A stretch of DNA of 14,259 nt from Pseudomaricurvus sp965662505 (GTDB taxonomy: Bacteria > Pseudomonadota > Gammaproteobacteria > Pseudomonadales > Cellvibrionaceae). The stretch spans positions 1 through 14,259 of the forward strand of contig NZ_CBFIHX010000091.1 in the NCBI RefSeq assembly GCF_965662505.1, given 5' to 3'. A program made the position numbers and the translations under genes. Shown piece by piece: positions 11,418 through 14,259 of this stretch; position 1 is the first letter of the stretch; each line of letters opens with the position of its first letter. Below the pieces are notes generated by a model. That model had not been told where the DNA came from, ran no database searches, and saw nothing but the letters and a program-made list of their open reading frames with translations.

Positions 11418-11531
11418 AAGATTTCTCCTGGATTTGATTAGCTCAACTTAATCCTGCAATACAGAACAAGGAGCGCCAATCGTTGCTTCTATCCCGACCT
11501 TTAAACTTCAAAGCCGGAACGTTTTCGGTGA

Positions 11532-11591
11532 TCAAATCCAGCGAAGCCTGATACCTTCAACCCCTGACGTACACGCCAGACTTAAAAACAT
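11532..11591 (-). CDS. Possible 19-residue upstream ORF in the rplJ leader
   Basis: ATG at 11589-11591 is preceded by AGGAG at 11596-11600, with a short 4-base spacer. The frame reads MFLSLACTSGVEGIRLRWI and stops at TGA (11532-11534). I do not recognise the peptide. It begins 15 bases downstream of the candidate L10-binding hairpin, so ribosomes initiating there could affect leader folding. It may equally be chance: short ORFs with a purine-rich preceding stretch are common, and no conservation can be judged from one sequence. Confidence 0.2.
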   Translation of the reverse strand: MFLSLACTSGVEGIRLRWI

Positions 11592-11605
11592 CAAACTCCT
11601 GTAAA

Positions 11606-11648
11606 CTGAATTGGGTCTCACCGTCTGCGCAGGACATTAAGAGTTCAG
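11606..11648 (-). ncRNA. Candidate L10-binding leader hairpin
   Basis: On the transcript: CTGAA (11644-11648) pairs with TTCAG (11606-11610); inside, CTC (11641-11643) with GAG (11617-11619); and GTC (11633-11635) with GAC (11623-11625), closing loop CTGCGCA. The segment TGCGCAGACGGTGAGACC is what I remember as typical of the gammaproteobacterial L10 leader; this is recollection, not an alignment. Asymmetric internal loops fit a kink-turn type of site. The location about 190-230 bases before rplJ also fits the E. coli element. Confidence 0.55.
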
Positions 11649-11790
11649 AATATTGGCAATCTGATTTCTAACAACCGGATTACCGCAACACTGATCCCAC
11701 CTGCGGTCTTTGACGGCCTGGCCAATTTCGCATAACTTTTTCAAGTCACCTGAAATCTAACCAGACCCCAAAGTACGTTAATCAGCGCTC

Positions 11791-12486
11791 TTAGACATCC
11801 AGAGACGACTGATCCAATACAACACCTGGCCCCATAGTGGTGCTCAAGGAAATTTTCTTCAGGAAAACCCCTTTAGCAGAAGCAGGTTTTGCTTTTTTCA
11901 AATCGGACAGCAGAGCTTCCAGGTTTTCTTTCAGCAGCTTTGCATCGAAAGTTAACTTGCCGATAGCTCCGTGAACAATGCCGCCTTTGTCTGCACGATA
12001 ACGAACCTGACCAGCTTTTGCGTTTTTAACCGCAGTCGCTACGTCTGGAGTTACAGTACCAGTCTTAGGGTTAGGCATCAGACCGCGTGGACCAAGAATC
12101 TGACCCAACTGACCTACAACACGCATCGCCGCAGGATCAGCGATCACTACGTCAAAATCCATGTTGCCAGCTTTTACGTCAGCCGCCAGTTCGTCCATAC
12201 CAACGATGTCTGCACCGGCTTCTTTAGCCGCATCAGCGTTGGCGCCCTGAGTAAATACCGCAACGCGAACGTCTTTACCAGAACCATTAGGCAGTGTGGT
12301 TGCACCGCGAACAGCCTGATCGGATTTACGGGGATCGATACCCAGATTAACAGCAACATCTACGGTCTCGCCGAATTTAACGGCAGACACTTCTTTCAGC
12401 AGTGCTACGGCTTCTTCGATACCGTACTGCTTGGTTACATCCAATTTTTCGCGGATAGCGCGTTGACGCTTAGTTAACTTAGCCAT
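11791..12486 (-). CDS. rplA: 50S ribosomal protein L1
   Basis: L1 forms the mobile L1 arm that guides deacylated tRNA out of the E site, and in E. coli it represses rplKA translation by binding the rplK leader. The product has 231 residues. Seen: basic MAKLTKRQRAIREKLD, KFGETVDVAVNLGIDPRKSD, the domain II segment VFTQGANADAAKEAGAD, the highly conserved GQLGQILGPRGLMPNPKTGT (about residues 124-143), YRADKGGIVHGAIGK, and a terminal STTMGPGVVLD. The start ATG (12484-12486) overlaps the rplK stop by one base (TAATG), and GGAGGG at 12496-12501 lies inside the end of rplK, so translational coupling is very likely. Confidence 0.98.
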   Translation of the reverse strand: MAKLTKRQRAIREKLDVTKQYGIEEAVALLKEVSAVKFGETVDVAVNLGIDPRKSDQAVRGATTLPNGSGKDVRVAVFTQGANADAAKEAGADIVGMDELAADVKAGNMDFDVVIADPAAMRVVGQLGQILGPRGLMPNPKTGTVTPDVATAVKNAKAGQVRYRADKGGIVHGAIGKLTFDAKLLKENLEALLSDLKKAKPASAKGVFLKKISLSTTMGPGVVLDQSSLDV

Positions 12487-12920
12487 TAAACCACACCCTC
12501 CGTTTCCAGACCCATAGCGCGAGCAGAGCCTGCAATAGTACGTACAGCAGCATCCATATCAGCAGCGGTCAGATCCGGCTGCTTGGCGGTTGCAATCTCT
12601 TCCAGCTGAGCGCGAGTGACCTTGCCAACTTTCTGAGTGTTAGGACGACCGGAGCCACTCTTGATACCAGCAGCTTTTTTCAGCAGGAAAGAAGCCGGTG
12701 GAGTCTTCATGGTGAAGGTAAAGCTGCGATCGCTGTATACGCTGATCACAACGGGAACCGGAGAACCGCTATCCAGGCCTTGAGTCTGGGCGTTAAACGC
12801 TTTACAGAACTCCATGATGTTCACACCGTGCTGACCCAGTGCAGGGCCTACCGGGGGACTTGGGTTGGCCTGACCAGCAGGCACTTGCAGCTTAATATAA
12901 GCTTCAACTTTCTTAGCCAT
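12486..12920 (-). CDS. rplK: 50S ribosomal protein L11
   Basis: L11 binds the GTPase-associated centre of 23S rRNA (helices 43-44), is needed for RelA activation on stalled ribosomes, and is part of the thiostrepton site. The product has 144 residues (E. coli 142). The N-terminal domain shows MAKKVEAYIKLQVPAGQANP then SPPVGPALGQHGVNIMEFCK with the conserved prolines at residues 20, 22, 23 and 26; the C-terminal RNA-binding domain shows TPPASFLLKKAAGIKSGSG, then GKVTRAQLEEIA and IAGSARAMGLETEG. The ATG at 12918-12920 has GGGAG at 12930-12934, 9 bases upstream. It is first in the rplKAJL-rpoBC cluster and ends in TAA overlapping rplA. Confidence 0.98.
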   Translation of the reverse strand: MAKKVEAYIKLQVPAGQANPSPPVGPALGQHGVNIMEFCKAFNAQTQGLDSGSPVPVVISVYSDRSFTFTMKTPPASFLLKKAAGIKSGSGRPNTQKVGKVTRAQLEEIATAKQPDLTAADMDAAVRTIAGSARAMGLETEGVV

Positions 12921-13045
12921 AGTTAATTACTCCCAAAGTTGGGTGTTAGCGCCTCGAGCTGTCTGTGGCTCAGACAACCGTCTCAGGCTCCCCTATCTCT
13001 GAAACCGCCACAACGAAAACGTCATATTGAATTTTCAGAGACGCG
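12921..13045 (-). promoter_or_regulatory. rplK leader, candidate L1-responsive region
   Basis: Hairpins seen on the transcript: AGAC-GGTT-GTCT (12973-12984 region), GTCTG-AGCCA-CAGAC, and an outer GAG(C)CTG / CAGCTC pairing that could enclose both. Just before the start codon, CCCA-ACTT-TGGG (12932-12943) pairs part of the Shine-Dalgarno GGGAG. In E. coli L1 represses rplKA by binding the rplK leader. I could not match the L1 consensus by eye, so this is an inference from position. No promoter scoring well at both hexamers was found. Confidence 0.3.
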
Positions 13046-13077
13046 AAAGCCCTCCTCTACCAACGGCAGAAGAGGGC
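13046..13077 (-). terminator. Strong hairpin between nusG and rplK with short T-tract
   Basis: On the transcript: GCCCTCTTCTGCC, loop GTT, GGTAGAGGAGGGC, then TTTCGCG. The stem is 13 bp with two G-U pairs. Only three Ts follow, so it may be a leaky terminator or an RNA-processing or 3'-end-stabilising hairpin for secE-nusG. It begins 23 bases after the nusG stop codon. Confidence 0.6.
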
Positions 13078-13099
13078 CAAAATTTCCTTTTGAATCAGA

Positions 13100-13633
13100 T
13101 CAGGCCTTTTCGACCTGACCAAACTCCAACTCGACCGGAGTCGAACGTCCGAAGATCAGCACAGCAACATGCAGGCGGCTCTTCTCGTAATTCACTTCTT
13201 CAACGACACCATTAAAGTCATTGAAAGGCCCGTCAATAACGCGAACCATTTCGCCCGGCTCAAACATGGTCTTGGGCTTGGGCTTGTCTACTGAGTCATC
13301 AACACGACGCAAGATGGCGTCAGCCTCTTTCTCAGTAATCGGTGCAGGCTTATCCGCCTTACCACCAATGAACCCCATAACACGCGGAGTCTCTTTAACC
13401 AGGTGCCAGCTGTCATCTGTCAGCTCCATTTGCACCAACACGTAACCCGGAAAGAACTTGCGTTCCGACTTACGCTTTTGCCCACCGCGCATTTCAACAA
13501 CTTCTTCGGTAGGCACCAGAATGTCGCCAAACTGGTCTTGCATTCCGGTCAACTCAACACGCTCTTTCAGAGCTGCTGCGACCTTCTTTTCGTAGCCGGA
13601 ATAGGCATGAACAACATACCAACGTTTAGCCAT
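13100..13633 (-). CDS. nusG: Transcription termination/antitermination factor NusG
   Basis: NusG binds RNA polymerase through its N-terminal domain and, through its KOW domain, contacts Rho or ribosomal S10, linking transcription to termination or to translation. The product has 177 residues (E. coli 181). NGN domain, about 1-115: MAKRWYVVHAYSGYEKKVA, then RKFFPGYVLVQMEL and KETPRVMGFIGG. KOW domain, about 124-177: FEPGEMVRVIDGPFNDFNG and AVLIFGRSTPVELEFGQVEK, which keeps the IFGR loop used for S10/Rho binding. The ATG at 13631-13633 has GAGG at 13640-13643, which overlaps the secE stop codon. It is only 9 bases after secE, so the two are translationally linked. Confidence 0.98.
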   Translation of the reverse strand: MAKRWYVVHAYSGYEKKVAAALKERVELTGMQDQFGDILVPTEEVVEMRGGQKRKSERKFFPGYVLVQMELTDDSWHLVKETPRVMGFIGGKADKPAPITEKEADAILRRVDDSVDKPKPKTMFEPGEMVRVIDGPFNDFNGVVEEVNYEKSRLHVAVLIFGRSTPVELEFGQVEKA

Positions 13634-13642
13634 GTGCCACCT

Positions 13643-14011
13643 CTAACCAATAATGAGAGATGCCAGCCAGCCCAGAAAGGTGTCCAGCAACCAGAGAACA
13701 ATCGACATCACGATTACGACGGCAACCACAATCAAGGTGGTCTGGTTCACTTCCTGACGACTCGGCCACACTACGCGACGAAATTCCGCCTGCGCCTCGC
13801 GCAACAAACCCCAAAAAGCATTGCCTTTGGCTGTATTTACAGCAACAAAAACCGCCATCGCACCACCAGCCACCAGAGCCAGCACGCGATATAGAACTGA
13901 TACATCAGAGTAGTAGGAGTTGCCGACCACGCCCGCAGCAACCAGCAGAACCACCAACAGCCACTTCAGACCATCAAGGCGATATTCCTTGGCTTCAACA
14001 TTTGCGCTCAT
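13643..14011 (-). CDS. secE: Preprotein translocase subunit SecE
   Basis: SecE is the essential membrane clamp around SecY in the SecYEG channel of the inner membrane. With ATG at 14009-14011 the product has 122 residues, MSANVEAKEYRLDGLKW..., matching the N-terminus of E. coli SecE (MSANTEAQ, 127 residues). Three membrane segments are visible: about 15-34, 38-58 and 91-113, the three-segment form typical of gammaproteobacteria. The conserved amphipathic stretch REAQAEFRRVVWPSRQEV (71-88) precedes the third segment, the essential part. An upstream TTG (14021-14023) is in frame but abuts the only purine stretch, AAGG, so the ATG is preferred even though its spacer is 12 bases. It lies 41 bases after tRNA-Trp and 9 before nusG. 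Confidence 0.96.
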   Translation of the reverse strand: MSANVEAKEYRLDGLKWLLVVLLVAAGVVGNSYYSDVSVLYRVLALVAGGAMAVFVAVNTAKGNAFWGLLREAQAEFRRVVWPSRQEVNQTTLIVVAVVIVMSIVLWLLDTFLGWLASLIIG

Positions 14012-14052
14012 AGATTGCAGCAACCTTATTTCACTCTGATCTATTTAAAATA

Positions 14053-14128
14053 TGGCAGGCCAGGAGGGACTCGAACCCCCAACACCCGGTTTTGGAGACC
14101 GGTGCTCTACCAATTGAACTACTGGCCT
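14053..14128 (-). tRNA. trpT: tRNA-Trp (anticodon CCA)
   Basis: A full 76-base cloverleaf with encoded 3' CCA. Acceptor stem AGGCCAG/CTGGCCT; D arm GTTC/GAGC with one G-U pair; anticodon stem CCGGT/ACCGG with loop CTCCAAA (anticodon CCA); 5-base variable region GTGTT; T arm GGGGG/CCCTC with loop TTCGAGT; discriminator G, as required for bacterial tRNA-Trp identity. It lies between tuf and secE, as in other gammaproteobacteria, and its 5' end is 2 bases from the terminator T-tract at 14131. Confidence 0.98.
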
Positions 14129-14130
14129 AG

Positions 14131-14181
14131 AAAACAAAAGCCGACATTAAGGTCAATAACACTCTGACCTTAATACTCGGC
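14131..14181 (-). terminator. Terminator-like hairpin between tuf and tRNA-Trp
   Basis: On the transcript: GCCGA, 2-base bulge, ATTAAGGTC, 11-base loop, GACCTTAAT, 1-base bulge, TCGGC, then TTTTGTTTT. That is 14 base pairs in two perfect blocks followed by eight Ts in nine bases. It starts 14 bases after the tuf stop and ends 2 bases before the tRNA. It has all the signs of an intrinsic terminator for tuf, but leaves no room for an ordinary promoter for the tRNA downstream. Confidence 0.8.
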
Positions 14182-14195
14182 CTTCAGGTCACCGA

Positions 14196-14259
14196 TTACT
14201 CGATGATTTTAGCTACAACACCAGCACCAACGGTACGGCCACCTTCGCGAATCGCGAAG
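14196..14259 (-). CDS. tuf: Elongation factor Tu, C-terminal fragment (cut by window edge)
   Basis: EF-Tu delivers aminoacyl-tRNA to the ribosomal A site. Only the last 20 codons and the TAA stop (14196-14198) are present: FAIREGGRTVGAGVVAKIIE, the strongly conserved end of domain 3 (E. coli ends GVVAKVLG). The upstream position relative to tRNA-Trp, secE and nusG fits the tufB location. The call rests on this short but highly diagnostic tail. Confidence 0.95.
   Translation of the reverse strand, partial: FAIREGGRTVGAGVVAKIIE

Larger units (their letters stand above)
11418..11790 (-). promoter_or_regulatory. rplA-rplJ intergenic region / rplJ leader (373 bases)
   Basis: The long gap corresponds to the E. 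coli rplJ leader (about 400 bases), target of L10-L12 feedback. It contains the candidate L10-binding hairpin (11606-11648), an 8-bp hairpin CCGGCTTT / AAGGTCGG with two G-U pairs (11494-11517), and GATTA/TAATC (11436-11453) just before the rplJ Shine-Dalgarno (11425-11429). A short potential ORF is described separately. No terminator with a T-tract is visible, so rplJL can be read through from rplKA; I could not find a convincing separate promoter. Confidence 0.6.

Noticed and set aside
11647..11674. A possible rplJ promoter, TTGTTA-16-TATTCT
   Set aside because: Only four of six matches in each hexamer, and its predicted start would fall inside the candidate L10-binding hairpin, so it is not reported as a feature.
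14042..14072. A promoter for secE within tRNA-Trp (TTCGAG, 17 bases, TATTTT)
   Set aside because: The -35 part is the invariant T-loop sequence of the tRNA and matches the consensus poorly; the AT-rich spacer after CCA is enough to explain the -10 resemblance.
13054..14259. Search for mobile elements, CRISPR repeats, attachment site at tRNA-Trp, or a hidden novel system
   Set aside because: The tRNA is followed directly by secE with no integrase, duplicated tRNA end or foreign-looking DNA, and no spaced direct repeats occur. The rest of the window is likewise continuous conserved housekeeping genes.

Overview
The window is one block of core information-processing genes, all transcribed from the minus strand. 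Read in the direction of transcription (high to low coordinates) the order is: 3' end of tuf (EF-Tu), tRNA-Trp, secE, nusG, rplK, rplA, rplJ, rplL, rpoB, rpoC, rpsL, rpsG, 5' end of fusA (EF-G). This is the classical secE-nusG / rplKAJL-rpoBC / str (rpsL-rpsG-fusA) order of gammaproteobacteria. The protein sequences, the large insertions in beta and beta-prime, the Trp tRNA between tuf and secE, and the RpoC N-terminus (reading as KDLLNLLKSQGQ) resemble Pseudomonas- or Cellvibrio/Oceanospirillum-like gammaproteobacteria more than Enterobacteriaceae. I cannot name a genus from the sequence alone.

Layout. (1) 14131-14259: last 20 codons of tuf, then a long hairpin with a T-tract that ends 2 nt before the tRNA-Trp gene. 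(2) 13100-14128: tRNA-Trp, secE and nusG, tightly packed. (3) 12921-13099: a 13-bp hairpin and the rplK leader. (4) 11791-12920: rplK and rplA, overlapping by one base (TAATG). (5) 11418-11790: a 373-base rplJ leader with a hairpin that looks like the L10-binding region, plus a possible 19-codon upstream ORF. (6) 10452-11417: rplJ and rplL. (7) 10123-10451: a 329-base gap with an attenuator-type terminator. (8) 1654-10122: rpoB and rpoC, separated by 156 bases that contain a REP-like palindrome. (9) 1375-1653: two hairpins ending the rpoBC unit, then a near-consensus sigma-70 promoter for the str operon. (10) 1-1374: rpsL, rpsG and the start of fusA, with unusually long intergenic gaps.

The products form the core of gene expression: RNA polymerase beta and beta-prime, its elongation factor NusG, ribosomal stalk and L1-arm proteins (L11, L1, L10, L7/L12), 30S proteins S12 and S7, the GTPases EF-Tu and EF-G, and the SecE translocon subunit. 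In relatives these operons are balanced by ribosomal-protein feedback (L1, L10-L12, S7) and by partial attenuation before rpoB; the leaders here hold matching candidate structures.

I found no mobile element, CRISPR array, defence system, broken gene or foreign-looking gene. The window is an ordinary housekeeping region, and the interest lies in its intergenic RNA structures. All hairpins were found by hand pairing; no folding energies or database searches were run.
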